Assembly (NCBI GenBank): GCA_002342665.1
Contig: DDQK01000038.1
Coordinates: 893 to 48,253, forward strand
DNA from: Prevotella sp. UBA2444
GTDB taxonomy: Bacteria; Bacteroidota; Bacteroidia; Bacteroidales; Bacteroidaceae
Direction: 5' to 3'
DNA: 47,361 nt
Shown here: piece by piece, positions 16,766-26,031 of the stretch
Layout of the letters: every line of letters starts with the position of its first letter
How positions within the stretch are numbered: the stretch's first letter is position 1
Program-made: the position numbers and the translations under genes
Notes under the pieces: model-generated
What the model saw: the letters and a program-made list of their open reading frames with translations, nothing else
Databases searched by the model: none
Told to the model about the DNA's origin: nothing

Positions 16766-17833
16766 TTATTTCGGCTGCTCAGCCTCCAGACGCTCCACCG
16801 CTCCTGTGACTGGGTTGAGCCAGAGATGAGTGGCATAGCGTTTGTTGAAGAGTGCACCACTCAGCAATTCGATATTTCCGAATTGAGCGGCAGGCAGTTC
16901 TGTGCTGACAAGTGGCTCCACGGCATCGAAGATAGTCACCTTCATCTTGCCGGGTACATTGATATACAGCCCTGATTCCTGTTTCTTCTTCTTACTATCC
17001 TCTTCGGGCATAGGAACGGCATGGAGATTGACCACTCTAATATAATAAGGTTCGCCCGCGAGGTCATCATCCTCTACAAGGCCCAGTTTCTTGGAGAAAC
17101 GGAAGAGCAGTTGGCGCTCTGTCTCCTTGACGGGCACAATGGTGATGATATGCTCCGTTGTGTCGCGGATGGTTGTACCAGAGAAAAGGCTGGTAAGCGA
17201 GCGGTCCTGTGCTTCGAGTTGATTGAGCATCAGGCGCAGCTGCTCTCCGTCCTGTGGCATGTTGTCAGCTTGTCCGCGAACAAGCAGCTTGCGGCTCTCA
17301 CGTATCTCGTAGATGTCCTGAGCCGTTAGTTCTGCCATTTTGGCTGTGCTGCCGGCAGCGAGAATCTCTTCACTCATGAGTTCTCTGGGATTCAGGAGCC
17401 TGGGCCGTGGCGCAGCTTTGAAAGGTGCTTGCAGTTGTAGTGGGCTGGGGGTAGCATTGACAGCAAGAAGCACACCATCGTCAGAGAGCGCGATGTTGGC
17501 AGCAACCGTCTTGGGGTCGAACTTCACGCTGAACCCCTTGGTCGTGTCAGCCACACCGATAGCCTCCTGCCGGATATTGGTGATACGATAGTCTACGGAT
17601 GCTTCTGTTGACACATTCTTCAGTCGCAGGTAGCGGTCAGCATACTTGGCAAACTCACCAGGGCGATAGGTGGTCTTCTCTATCTGTAGGGTGATGCGTA
17701 CGGCGGTCTTTGGAAGGAAGTATACCGCTCCCTCGGCATTGACACCAGGTTGATAGCTGCTTGTAGAAGTCTGAGCGAAGCTAAATGATAAATGACAAAT
17801 GGCAAATGATAAACCTAATAAGACTCGTTTCAT
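16766..17833 (-). CDS. DUF4831 family secreted protein
   Basis: 355 residues from the ATG at 17833; a TTG at 17842 lies in the repeat spacer. A signal peptide ends SFSFAQ at about residue 21. The rest matches, from memory, the DUF4831 family of Bacteroidales: GVNAEGAVYFLPKTAVRI near residue 30 and GLYINVPGKMKVTIFDA near residue 290. Function is unknown; a periplasmic or outer-membrane location is inferred from the signal peptide. The hydrophobic core of the signal peptide (LSFAICHLSFSFA) is encoded by a simple repeat based on AATGATAAATGACAAATG. It follows nnr across a spacer of 8-bp repeats. Confidence 0.85.
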   Translation of the reverse strand: MKRVLLGLSFAICHLSFSFAQTSTSSYQPGVNAEGAVYFLPKTAVRITLQIEKTTYRPGEFAKYADRYLRLKNVSTEASVDYRITNIRQEAIGVADTTKGFSVKFDPKTVAANIALSDDGVLLAVNATPSPLQLQAPFKAAPRPRLLNPRELMSEEILAAGSTAKMAELTAQDIYEIRESRKLLVRGQADNMPQDGEQLRLMLNQLEAQDRSLTSLFSGTTIRDTTEHIITIVPVKETERQLLFRFSKKLGLVEDDDLAGEPYYIRVVNLHAVPMPEEDSKKKKQESGLYINVPGKMKVTIFDAVEPLVSTELPAAQFGNIELLSGALFNKRYATHLWLNPVTGAVERLEAEQPK

Positions 17834-17835
17834 AT

Positions 17836-17889
17836 CTTTCAATCTTCAATGTTCAATCTCTCAATTTCTCAATCTCTCAATCTCTCAAT
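17836..17889 (-). repeat. 8-bp tandem repeat running into the nnr stop codon
   Basis: Copies of CTCTCAAT and close variants (two 7-bp copies near the DUF4831 end) run from 17836 to 17889 on the plus strand. The nnr stop (17877-17879) and its last four codons lie inside the array, and the array ends 2 bp before the DUF4831 ATG. Confidence 0.9.
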
Positions 17890-19388
17890 CTCATAAACGC
17901 TTGTGGTAGATACTGGATAATGTCGCTGGCGATGAGGCTTTCCTCACCCATCTGGCGTGCAGCGATGTCGCCAGCCAGTCCGTGGAGATACATTCCCAGG
18001 AGACAGGCTTCGCGTTGTTTGTAGCCACGGGCGAGCAGTCCGGTGATGATACCGGTAAGTACGTCACCGCTACCGGCTGTTGCCATGCCCGCATTGCCTG
18101 TTGAATTGAACATCACGTGTCCGTCTGGCAGACAGAGGGCGGAGTGATGCCCCTTCAGAATGACAAATGCCTGTAGTCGCTCTGCTAACCGACAGGCCTT
18201 GGTGAGCTGTTCGTAGCCATCGGCACTATGCCCTTCCAACCGTTCAAACTCCTTGGGGTGGGGGGTCATGATGATGCCCTTGGGCAACTGTTGCATCCAG
18301 GCTCTGTGGTTGCCCAGTATGTTGATGGCATCGGCATCAATGACGATGGGGCACTGGGTGCGTCGCAGTTGTGAGATGACGGCTACGGCGGTCTGCTCGC
18401 TGGTGCCCAGTCCCGGTCCGATGGCGAGAGCATCGTAGTCTTCGGCATCTACGGCCTCCGAGAAGACCGTTTCGTCGCGGTCCAGTTGGATGATGGCCTC
18501 TGGTATGCTGATTTGCATGATGACATTGTTCTGCTTGGGCGTGTGGGCCGTCACTTTTCCGGCTCCTACACGGAGACAGGCCTTTGTGGCCAGTACGGAT
18601 GCCCCTCCCATGCCGTAGCTGCCGGCAATAATAAGGGCATTGCCCATATTCCCTTTGTGGACATAGGGACTACGGTGCTTCATCAGTGGGCGAATGTCGT
18701 TCTCTTCCACCAGGGTGTATGAGGCGTCAATCTTCTCAACGCCCTCTTTGCTGAGACGAATGTCGAGTACCTTCAGCCGTCCGATGAACTGCTGGTTCTC
18801 TGGAAAAAGGAAAGAGAGCTTCTTCTGCTGGAGCGTGAGTGTCAGGTCGGCACGGATGATGTTAGCGCGGATGTTGTAGGTGTTGTCTTCCGTCATCAGT
18901 CCCGAAGGGATATCGATGCTGACCACCTGCGCTGGCGAGGCATTGATGTATTTCACGAGTGAGGCGAATCCTCCAGCAAGGGGCTTGTTGAGTCCAGAGC
19001 CGAAGAGACCGTCGATGATGAGCATGCCTTCCTCCAGACGTGGAGGCTCAAACTCGTCCTTCACTTCGATGAGCGCCTTGCTCTTCTTGTCTGCCAAACG
19101 TGCTTTGTTGGCTTGGCAGTCGTCGGAGAGATGACTGGTGATATTGAACAGATAGGCAGTCACATTATAGTTTTGCTCTATCAGCATACGTGCCACGGCC
19201 AAGGCATCGCCGCCATTGTTGCCTGGTCCGGCAAAGACGATGACGGGAGTAGCAGAACTCCACTCGTCGGTGATCGCTCTTGTCAGGGCTCTGGCAGCAC
19301 GCTCCATCAAATCGATAGACTTGATAGGTTCGTTTTCAATCGTATATTTGTCCAGTTCATGTATCTGGGCACTCGTGAAAATCTTCAT
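17877..19388 (-). CDS. nnr: bifunctional NAD(P)H-hydrate epimerase / ADP-dependent dehydratase
   Basis: 503 residues, repairing hydrated NAD(P)H in the cytoplasm. The N-terminal YjeF_N epimerase domain (about 1-215) has IVFAGPGNNGGDALAVAR and IDGLFGSGLNKPL. The C-terminal NnrD/YjeF_C dehydratase (about 225-495), a ribokinase-like fold, has MGGASVLATKACLR, IGPGLGTSEQTA, MTPHPKEFERL and the ATP/Mg motif TAGSGDVLTGII near residue 438. Length is normal for the fusion. The promoter is 8 bp before the ATG, so the mRNA is nearly leaderless; it shares a palindrome with the divergent hpt promoter. The last four residues (RLRD) come from the tandem repeat, which suggests the C-terminus has been altered by repeat growth. 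Confidence 0.95.
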   Translation of the reverse strand: MKIFTSAQIHELDKYTIENEPIKSIDLMERAARALTRAITDEWSSATPVIVFAGPGNNGGDALAVARMLIEQNYNVTAYLFNITSHLSDDCQANKARLADKKSKALIEVKDEFEPPRLEEGMLIIDGLFGSGLNKPLAGGFASLVKYINASPAQVVSIDIPSGLMTEDNTYNIRANIIRADLTLTLQQKKLSFLFPENQQFIGRLKVLDIRLSKEGVEKIDASYTLVEENDIRPLMKHRSPYVHKGNMGNALIIAGSYGMGGASVLATKACLRVGAGKVTAHTPKQNNVIMQISIPEAIIQLDRDETVFSEAVDAEDYDALAIGPGLGTSEQTAVAVISQLRRTQCPIVIDADAINILGNHRAWMQQLPKGIIMTPHPKEFERLEGHSADGYEQLTKACRLAERLQAFVILKGHHSALCLPDGHVMFNSTGNAGMATAGSGDVLTGIITGLLARGYKQREACLLGMYLHGLAGDIAARQMGEESLIASDIIQYLPQAFMRLRD

Positions 19389-19396
19389 ATATGGTG

Positions 19397-19428
19397 CAAA
19401 GGTATGAAAAAGATTTGGTCAATCCAAA
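19397..19428 (-). promoter_or_regulatory. promoter of nnr, short-leader type
   Basis: On the minus strand TTTG (19428-19425), a 20-bp spacer and TACCTTTG (19404-19397). The ATG at 19388 follows after only 8 bp. Confidence 0.8.
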
Positions 19429-19445
19429 TCTTTTTAGTAATTTTG
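19414..19445 (+). promoter_or_regulatory. promoter of hpt-adk-obgE-pgeF
   Basis: TTTG at 19414-19417, a 20-bp spacer and TAATTTTG at 19438-19445, an exact fit to the consensus. The -33 box and that of nnr lie in the inverted repeat GATTTGG-TCAAT-CCAAATC at 19412-19430. Confidence 0.8.
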
Positions 19446-19470
19446 CCGAAAATTTTAAAGAAATAGTATC

Positions 19471-20010
19471 ATGAGTACCATTCAAGTGAGGGATAAACGC
19501 TTTGGAGTTTCCATCCCGGAGGCAGAGATAAAGAGGAGAGTGAAGGCGCTGGCCGAGAGGATCAGTAAGGACTTGGAGGGAAAGAATCCGTTGTTCCTCA
19601 GTGTGCTTAATGGCTCTTTTATCTTTACTGCCGATCTGATGCGTGAGATGACTATCCCTTGCGAGGTTTCGTTTGTAAAGCTCGCCTCCTATGAGGGCAC
19701 TACCTCTACGGGTAAAATCAAGGAGGTGATAGGTATCAATGAAGACCTGGCAGGGCGCACGGTGGTGATTGTTGAGGACATCGTGGAGAGTGGTACCACC
19801 ATGAAGCGTATGATAGAACAGTTGGGCACCCGTAATCCGGAGTCGGTGCGTATCTGTACCCTCTTCTTCAAACCAGAAAAATTGAAGGAAGATCTGAAGC
19901 TTGACTATGTGGCTTTCGAGATACCCAATGACTTTATTTTAGGCTATGGCCTCGACTACGATCAGGCGGGCCGTGGGCTGAAGGACGTTTATACGCTTGC
20001 GAACGACTGA
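19471..20010 (+). CDS. hpt: hypoxanthine phosphoribosyltransferase
   Basis: 179 residues, the usual length. It makes IMP or GMP from purine bases and PRPP in the cytoplasm. The PRPP-binding loop VVIVEDIVESGTTM lies at about 90-103, and the catalytic flexible loop region starts at KLASYEGTTSTGK near residue 70; the C-terminal VAFEIPNDFILGYGLDYD is characteristic of HPRT. It is the first gene of hpt-adk-obgE-pgeF and its promoter is 25 bp upstream of the ATG. The spacer to adk is a degenerate 7-bp A-rich repeat (ATAGCAA, ATAGTAA and similar). Confidence 0.96.
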   Translation: MSTIQVRDKRFGVSIPEAEIKRRVKALAERISKDLEGKNPLFLSVLNGSFIFTADLMREMTIPCEVSFVKLASYEGTTSTGKIKEVIGINEDLAGRTVVIVEDIVESGTTMKRMIEQLGTRNPESVRICTLFFKPEKLKEDLKLDYVAFEIPNDFILGYGLDYDQAGRGLKDVYTLAND

Positions 20011-20043
20011 ATAGCAAATAGTAAAATCGAAAATAAGAACTAG

Positions 20044-20613
20044 ATGAAGAACATTGTAATTTTCGGTGCCCCTGGTTCAGGCAAGGGCACCCAGAGCGAC
20101 AAACTGATAGAAAAGTATGGTCTTAATCATATCTCCACGGGTGACGTGCTTCGCAGTGAGATTAAGAAGGGTACGGAACTGGGCAAGACGGCCCAGAAGT
20201 ATATCGACCAGGGCCAGTTGATTCCCGACGACCTGATGGTATCGATTCTCGCCTCTGTCTATGACTCCTTTGGCGAGCACAAGGGAGTAATCTTTGACGG
20301 CTTCCCCCGTACCATCCCGCAGGCAGAGGCCTTGAAGCAGATGCTCCGTGAGCGCGGCGACAAAGTGGCAGCGATGATAGAGCTCGACGTGCCGGAGGAC
20401 GAACTGATGAAGCGCCTGATACTGCGTGGACAGCAGAGTGGGCGTGCTGACGATAATGAGGAGACAATCAAGAAACGCCTCGTGGTGTATCACACCCAGA
20501 CGCAGCCCCTCATCCAATGGTACAGTCAGGAGGGAATCCACTATCATATTGACGGGCTTGGTGAACTGGACCGTATCTTTGAGGATATCTGCAAGGTAAT
20601 GGATCAGATTTGA
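20044..20613 (+). CDS. adk: adenylate kinase
   Basis: 189 residues, the short form without a zinc-binding LID. It interconverts AMP, ADP and ATP. The P-loop [10 protein letters not shown] is at about 8-17, then [12 protein letters not shown] (AMP binding), [10 protein letters not shown] near residue 81 and the LID region [23 protein letters not shown] at about 120. The stop TGA shares its A with the obgE ATG (TGATG at 20611-20615), so translation of the two is coupled. Confidence 0.97.
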   Translation: MKNIVIFGAPGSGKGTQSDKLIEKYGLNHISTGDVLRSEIKKGTELGKTAQKYIDQGQLIPDDLMVSILASVYDSFGEHKGVIFDGFPRTIPQAEALKQMLRERGDKVAAMIELDVPEDELMKRLILRGQQSGRADDNEETIKKRLVVYHTQTQPLIQWYSQEGIHYHIDGLGELDRIFEDICKVMDQI

Positions 20614-21824
20614 TGGAGAGCAATTTCGTAGACTACGTGAAGATCATGTGCCGCTCTGGCAAGGGTGGCAGGGGCTCGATGCACCTGAAGCATGTGAAGT
20701 ATAATCCCAATGGCGGACCCGATGGCGGCGACGGTGGCAAAGGGGGTAGCATCTATCTGCGTGGCAACCACAACTACTGGACGCTGCTCCACCTGAAGTA
20801 TGAGCGCCACATCTTTGCTGAACATGGTGGTAACGGTGGCAAGGACAAGTGTCACGGCACTGATGGCAAGGATGTGTACATCGACGTGCCATGCGGAACG
20901 GTGGTCTACAATGCTGAAACGGGTAAATATGTCTGCGACGTCACTTACGACGGTCAGGAAGTGCTGTTGCTCAAGGGAGGGCGTGGAGGACTGGGAAATT
21001 TCCAGTTCCGCTCAGCCACCAACCAGGCTCCCCGTTACGCACAGCCCGGAGAACCCATGCAGGAGATGACCATCATCCTCGAGTTGAAACTCTTGGCTGA
21101 TGTCGGTCTCGTGGGATTCCCTAATGCCGGCAAGTCCACGCTGGTGTCGGCCCTTTCCAATGCCCGTCCAAAGATAGCCAACTATCCATTCACTACGATG
21201 GAACCATCTTTGGGCATCGTTGGCTATCGCGAGGGTAAGTCGTTTGTGATGGCCGACATCCCCGGCATCATCGAGGGGGCTGCTGAGGGCAGGGGCCTTG
21301 GCCTGCGTTTCCTGCGCCATATTGAGCGCAACTCATTGTTACTCTTCATGGTGCCTGGCGATACCGACGACATCAAGCGAGAGTATGAGATATTGCTCAA
21401 TGAGTTGCGCCAGTTCAATCCCGAGATGCTTGACAAGCACCGTGTGCTGGCCATCACCAAGTGCGACCTGCTCGACGAAGAACTTATCGGTATGCTTCGC
21501 GAGGAATTATCGGGATTATCCGTAATGTCCGGAAAATCCGACGAATCCGTGATGCGCAGCTCCGGCATCCCCATCGTATTCATCTCCGCTGTCACTGGCT
21601 ACGGCCTCGAGGAACTGAAGGACGTGCTCTGGGCAGAGCTCAATGCTGAGAGCAACAAGCTGGCAGCGGTGATGGCCGAAGACACGCTGGTGCATCGCGA
21701 CAAGGACATGACGCGTTTTGCTGAGGAAATGGCAGATGAGGGTGAGGACGAGGATATCGAATACATCGATGAGGACGAGATAGAAGACCTCGATGATTTC
21801 GAATATGAGGAAGAAGATGCTTGA
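20613..21824 (+). CDS. obgE: Obg-family GTPase
   Basis: 403 residues from the ATG at 20613, which overlaps the adk stop by one base. The N-terminal glycine-rich Obg fold (about 1-160: [32 protein letters not shown]) is followed by the GTPase domain: G1 GFPNAGKST (about 168), G3 [17 protein letters not shown]4 TKCD and G5 SAVTG. The C-terminal tail from about 365 is strongly acidic and replaces the TGS or OCT domain found in other lineages. It acts in late 50S ribosome assembly. The 3' end overlaps pgeF by 8 bp. Confidence 0.96.
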   Translation: MESNFVDYVKIMCRSGKGGRGSMHLKHVKYNPNGGPDGGDGGKGGSIYLRGNHNYWTLLHLKYERHIFAEHGGNGGKDKCHGTDGKDVYIDVPCGTVVYNAETGKYVCDVTYDGQEVLLLKGGRGGLGNFQFRSATNQAPRYAQPGEPMQEMTIILELKLLADVGLVGFPNAGKSTLVSALSNARPKIANYPFTTMEPSLGIVGYREGKSFVMADIPGIIEGAAEGRGLGLRFLRHIERNSLLLFMVPGDTDDIKREYEILLNELRQFNPEMLDKHRVLAITKCDLLDEELIGMLREELSGLSVMSGKSDESVMRSSGIPIVFISAVTGYGLEELKDVLWAELNAESNKLAAVMAEDTLVHRDKDMTRFAEEMADEGEDEDIEYIDEDEIEDLDDFEYEEEDA

Positions 21825-22596
21825 GCCGCAGCTATTATATTATAAAATAGGTGAAGGTGTGACAGCCTTCAGCACTACCCGTCACGGAGGCTACAGCGCG
21901 GGCAGTCATGGCGAGTTTAATGTGAATCGCTATTGTGGCGACACCTCGGAATCTGTCGCTAAAAACCGCGCTTTACTGTGTAAGGCACTCAGTGTCAGTG
22001 ACGACCATTTGCTGATGCCCCATCAGGTGCATGGTACAGGCATCACACAAATAGGCCGCACCTTCTTCCTGTTGTCGGAAGAGGCACGCCAGGCAGCCCT
22101 TGAAGGTATCGATGCCCTGATGACCAATTTGCCGGGTGTATGTATCGGGGTCTCAACAGCCGACTGTATACCTATTATTATATATGATGCCGAGCATCAT
22201 GCTGCCAGTGTGATACACAGTGGCTGGCGGGGTACGGTAGCCAATATCGTCGAAGCAGCTGTGGCTTCGATGCAGAGAGCCTATCACTCCCATCCCGAGG
22301 CTTTGCGGGCCGTGATAGGTCCGGGTATCTCACTCGACAGTTTTGAGGTGGGCGACGAGGTGTATGAACAGTTCTCCGAGGCAGGCTATCCTATGGAGCA
22401 GATAGCCCGGCGCTATGAGAAGTGGCATATCGACCTGTGGCGTTGCTGTCAATTACAGCTTGAAGCGGCAGGAATTCCTGCCGCCCAGATACAGACGGCT
22501 GGCATCTGCACATTCCAGCGTTCCGACGACTTCTTTTCTGCGCGAAGACTGAGTGTCGACTCTGGCCGTATTTTGACGGGTGTTGTACTGAAATGA
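21817..22596 (+). CDS. pgeF: purine nucleoside phosphorylase / peptidoglycan editing factor PgeF (laccase-domain) family
   Basis: 259 residues from the ATG at 21817; in-frame ATGs at 21793 and 21805 exist but would lengthen the overlap with obgE, and [20 protein letters not shown] matches the normal family start. Three metal ligands of the multicopper-like fold are visible: HQVHGTG, STADCIP and IHSGWRGT. Members are annotated as polyphenol oxidase, peptidoglycan editing factor or purine nucleoside phosphorylase/adenosine deaminase. Location downstream of hpt and adk agrees with purine metabolism, which is an inference. Confidence 0.92.
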   Translation: MLEPQLLYYKIGEGVTAFSTTRHGGYSAGSHGEFNVNRYCGDTSESVAKNRALLCKALSVSDDHLLMPHQVHGTGITQIGRTFFLLSEEARQAALEGIDALMTNLPGVCIGVSTADCIPIIIYDAEHHAASVIHSGWRGTVANIVEAAVASMQRAYHSHPEALRAVIGPGISLDSFEVGDEVYEQFSEAGYPMEQIARRYEKWHIDLWRCCQLQLEAAGIPAAQIQTAGICTFQRSDDFFSARRLSVDSGRILTGVVLK

Positions 22597-22602
22597 CCAA
22601 AC

Positions 22603-22635
22603 GCAAGTATTTTTACCTTTTTTAAAAAAACTTGC
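22603..22635 (+). terminator. possible weak terminator after pgeF
   Basis: GCAAGT (22603-22608) pairs with ACTTGC (22630-22635) and the T- and A-runs between them extend the stem. The T-tract afterwards is short. Confidence 0.4.
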
Positions 22636-22676
22636 CGTTTTATAACATAGTATCGAAATTTTTGCTTACCTTTGCA

Positions 22677-22684
22677 ACCGAAAT
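22677..22684 (+). promoter_or_regulatory. -7 box TACCTTTG for the first Oar-like receptor operon
   Basis: TACCTTTG matches the consensus; no clear TTTG at the -33 spacing. The leader of about 50 nt to the ATG at 22738 contains a small stem, GGACGAGAGTCC. Confidence 0.55.
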
Positions 22685-22737
22685 ATAGCTAATAGGACGA
22701 GAGTCCGTTTTAATTAATTAACAACAACTTAAAGATT

Positions 22738-25700
22738 ATGCAGAAAAGATTATTCTTTCTGGTTGTCATGATGTTAACGCTTTCGCTAACAGCCATGGCT
22801 CAAATCACGACTTCAAGTATGGCAGGTAAGGTGACCCTCGACGATGTCAACGGCGAGGAGGTTATCGGTGCCACTGTCGTTGCTGTACACGAACCTTCGG
22901 GAACGCGTTACACTGCCGTGACGAACACATCTGGACGCTTCACCATCAATGGTATGCGTACGGGTGGCCCCTATGAGGTGACAATTTCCTACATTGGCTA
23001 TCAGCCAAGAATTGTCAAAGGGATTATCCTGCAACTTGGTGAGACTTACAATCTGCCCGTCTCTATGTCTGAGGATGCTACTGAATTGTCAGAAGTGATC
23101 GTCAGTGGTAGGGCTTCGAAATTCACGACAGAGAAGACTGGTGCCTCAACGAACATCACCAACGCCCAGATTGTCAATCTGCCTACGGTGAGCCGTAGCA
23201 TTACCGACGTAACCCGTCTGTCTCCTTATGGAGGTAACGGTATGAGTATCGCAGGTACTGACGGACGTACCGCCAACTTCACCATCGATGGTGCCAACTT
23301 CAACAACAACTTCGGACTCTCCGACGGTCTGCCTGGTGGCGGTAACCCTGTGTCACTCGATGCTATCGAAGAGCTGCAGGTGGTGGTTTCACCCTTCGAC
23401 GTTCGCCAGACCAACTTTATTGGCGGTGGTATCAACGCCATTACCAAATCGGGTACCAACACCTTCAAAGGTTCTGCATATATCTATCACCAGAATGAGA
23501 ACCTGCGTGGCGACGCCATTGACGGCGAGCAGATAGCAGGTGCCCGCGACAAGGATCGCAAGACCACTTACGGTTTCACGCTGGGTGGTCCGATCATCAA
23601 GGACAAACTCTTCTTCTTCGTCAACGGTGAGATGGCCAAGATTCCTACTATTGCCAACCGTTGGAGAGGCTCAGATAATGGTGTGGCCGATCCCGACAAC
23701 TACGTGTCGCGCACCACTAACAGCGATTTGGAGGCCGTATCGAACTATGTGCTCAATAAGTATGGCTATGACACTGGTTCATGGACCAGTTTCCCTGCTG
23801 ACGAGAGCAACTATAAGATTTTGGCACGCTTGGACTGGAATATCACCGACAAGCATCACCTGGCCCTGCGCTACAACTATACGAAGAACAAGCGCTGGAG
23901 TTCTCCTAACGCCACGTCAATGGATGGTGGCACCCGCATGAGTGGTGCCCGTACCTCGCAGTACTCCATGTCGTTTGCCAACTCGATGTACTCGATGGAC
24001 AACCTCGTACACTCGTTCTCGCTCGACCTGAACAGCCGATTCACAGAGAACCTTTCCAACCAGTTCCTGGCCACCTTCTCGAAACTCGACGATATCCGTG
24101 GCACGGAGTCCGGTACTTTCCCCTTCATCGATATTACGAAGGATGGCAACAACTACATGGCCCTCGGCTATGAACTGTTCACTTGGAACAACGCTGTCCA
24201 TAACACTATCTGGAACATCAAGGACGATGTGACCTACTATCTTGGCGAGCACAAGATCATGGCTGGCCTCACCTTCGAGCACCAGATGGCTGACAACCAG
24301 TATATGCGTAACGGTACGGGTTACTATCGCTACAACTGGGAGGACGGCATGACCATCGACCAGCTGTTCAACCAGACACCTGAGGTGTTCTGTATGACCT
24401 ATGGCTACGGTGGTGAGTCAAAGCCTGCTGCCCGCGTGCAGTTTAACAAGGCCGGCATCTATGGACAGGACGACTGGAACATCACAGAGAAATTCAAGCT
24501 CACCTACGGCCTGCGTATCGATGCTCTGTTCTTCAACAACGGTGATCTGATGACCAACAAGGCCATCTACGACCTCGACTACGACGGCCGTCATATCGAT
24601 ACGGGTAAGTGGCCTAAGAGCAGCGTCACCTTCTCGCCGCGTGTGGGCTTCACCTACGACGTGTTCGGCGACAAGTCGCTGAAGATCCGTGGAGGTTCGG
24701 GCTTCTTCTCCGGACGTCTGCCCCTGGTGTTCTTCACCAATATGCCTACCAACGGCGGTATGGTGCAGTATCAGGCACAGATCAATGCGGCCAACGCCAA
24801 GAAGAACGGCTTCTCGATGGATGAGTTCGCCGGTGGCCCGATGACCGATATGGGTGCTATGATGAAGAAACTGGAGAGCCTCGGCTATCCCATGACCATC
24901 ACTCCTGAGGCTGGTTCGAAGCCCTCTGCCGTGAATGGCGTCGATTCCTCCTTCAAGCTTCCCCAGGTATGGAAGACTTCACTGGCCGTTGACTATCAGT
25001 TCCCCGTCAGCTTCCCATTCAGCGTGACTGTAGAGGGTATCTTCAATAAGATGATTAACGACGTGAGCATCTCCGACTGGAGTATTCCTTCTGTAGGCGG
25101 TTTCTCACGTCCCAATGGTGCTGACAACCGTCCCCTCTATCCCGCAGGCTTCCGTACCAATACCAAGGCCTTCATGCTGGAGAACACCAGCAAGGGCTAC
25201 GGATGGACGGGCAATGTGACCATCAACATGCAGCCCGCCGAGTGGGTCAACCTGATGGCTGCCTACACCCACACCGTGAAGAAGGAAATCACCGGTATGC
25301 CGGGTTCTGCTGCTGAGTCGGCCTTCACCTACGTTCCCACGGTGGAAGGACCTAACAATATCAAACTGCACAACTCGCAGTATGTCACTCCTGATCGTTT
25401 CGTTGCCAGTGCAACACTCCACGACAAGAGCGGCAACCACTACAGCTTCATCTACGAGACCTGGCGTGGTGGCTACAATTACTCCTATATGCTGAGCAAC
25501 GACATGAACAGCGACGGCTATGCCTACGATGCCCTCTACATCCCCACGGACGGTGAGGTGGCCAATCAGCAGTTCCGTTTTGTCAGCGAGGATGACAAGC
25601 AGCGCTTCATGGACTTTGTTCACAACGATGGCTATCTGAGCAAGCATCAGGGTGAGTACGCTGAGGCTTACAGCGTCTACTCTCCATGGGTACATCGCAT

Positions 25701-26004
25701 CGACTTCAGCTACAAGCATGACTTCAAGCTGAATGTAGGTAAGACCAAGCACACCCTGCAGCTGAGCTTCGATATGAAGAACGTGCTCAACCTGTTCAAC
25801 AACTCGTGGGGTGTCTCCAAATATCTGAATCCTGCTATCGGTTCAGAGGCTCGCATCCTGAAGTACGAGGGTGTCGACGCAGAGGGCTTTGCCACCTTCT
25901 CCACACCGCAGTCTATCAGCGGCAAGACCGAGACCTGGACGCTCAATCACGCCATTGGCCAGTGCTGGTATGCTTCTATCGGTATCAAGTACATGTTTAA
26001 TTAA
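22738..26004 (+). CDS. Oar-like TonB-dependent outer-membrane receptor (copy 1)
   Basis: 1088 residues. Signal peptide about 1-21 (ending AMAQ), an N-terminal carboxypeptidase-regulatory-like domain (about 28-110), a plug with the Oar-type landmarks FTIDGANFNNNFGL, SPFDVRQTNFIGGGINA and TKSGTNTFKGSAY (about 180-250), then a beta-barrel to the C-terminal aromatic strand (WYASIGIKYMFN). It should import a ligand across the outer membrane using TonB energy. It has no SusD partner; the next genes encode a BACON/OB-fold lipoprotein and an endonuclease. A paralogue lies at 29217-32528. The stop TAA is part of a 7-bp tandem repeat. Confidence 0.9.
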   Translation: MQKRLFFLVVMMLTLSLTAMAQITTSSMAGKVTLDDVNGEEVIGATVVAVHEPSGTRYTAVTNTSGRFTINGMRTGGPYEVTISYIGYQPRIVKGIILQLGETYNLPVSMSEDATELSEVIVSGRASKFTTEKTGASTNITNAQIVNLPTVSRSITDVTRLSPYGGNGMSIAGTDGRTANFTIDGANFNNNFGLSDGLPGGGNPVSLDAIEELQVVVSPFDVRQTNFIGGGINAITKSGTNTFKGSAYIYHQNENLRGDAIDGEQIAGARDKDRKTTYGFTLGGPIIKDKLFFFVNGEMAKIPTIANRWRGSDNGVADPDNYVSRTTNSDLEAVSNYVLNKYGYDTGSWTSFPADESNYKILARLDWNITDKHHLALRYNYTKNKRWSSPNATSMDGGTRMSGARTSQYSMSFANSMYSMDNLVHSFSLDLNSRFTENLSNQFLATFSKLDDIRGTESGTFPFIDITKDGNNYMALGYELFTWNNAVHNTIWNIKDDVTYYLGEHKIMAGLTFEHQMADNQYMRNGTGYYRYNWEDGMTIDQLFNQTPEVFCMTYGYGGESKPAARVQFNKAGIYGQDDWNITEKFKLTYGLRIDALFFNNGDLMTNKAIYDLDYDGRHIDTGKWPKSSVTFSPRVGFTYDVFGDKSLKIRGGSGFFSGRLPLVFFTNMPTNGGMVQYQAQINAANAKKNGFSMDEFAGGPMTDMGAMMKKLESLGYPMTITPEAGSKPSAVNGVDSSFKLPQVWKTSLAVDYQFPVSFPFSVTVEGIFNKMINDVSISDWSIPSVGGFSRPNGADNRPLYPAGFRTNTKAFMLENTSKGYGWTGNVTINMQPAEWVNLMAAYTHTVKKEITGMPGSAAESAFTYVPTVEGPNNIKLHNSQYVTPDRFVASATLHDKSGNHYSFIYETWRGGYNYSYMLSNDMNSDGYAYDALYIPTDGEVANQQFRFVSEDDKQRFMDFVHNDGYLSKHQGEYAEAYSVYSPWVHRIDFSYKHDFKLNVGKTKHTLQLSFDMKNVLNLFNNSWGVSKYLNPAIGSEARILKYEGVDAEGFATFSTPQSISGKTETWTLNHAIGQCWYASIGIKYMFN

Positions 26005-26028
26005 GAGTTAAGAATTAAGAAATAAGAA
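26001..26028 (+). repeat. 7-bp tandem repeat, 4 copies, containing a stop codon
   Basis: TTAAGAG, TTAAGAA, TTAAGAA, ATAAGAA in direct succession. The receptor stop TAA is at 26002-26004 inside the first unit, and the array ends 3 bp before the ATG at 26032. Confidence 0.9.
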
Positions 26029-26031
26029 AAT

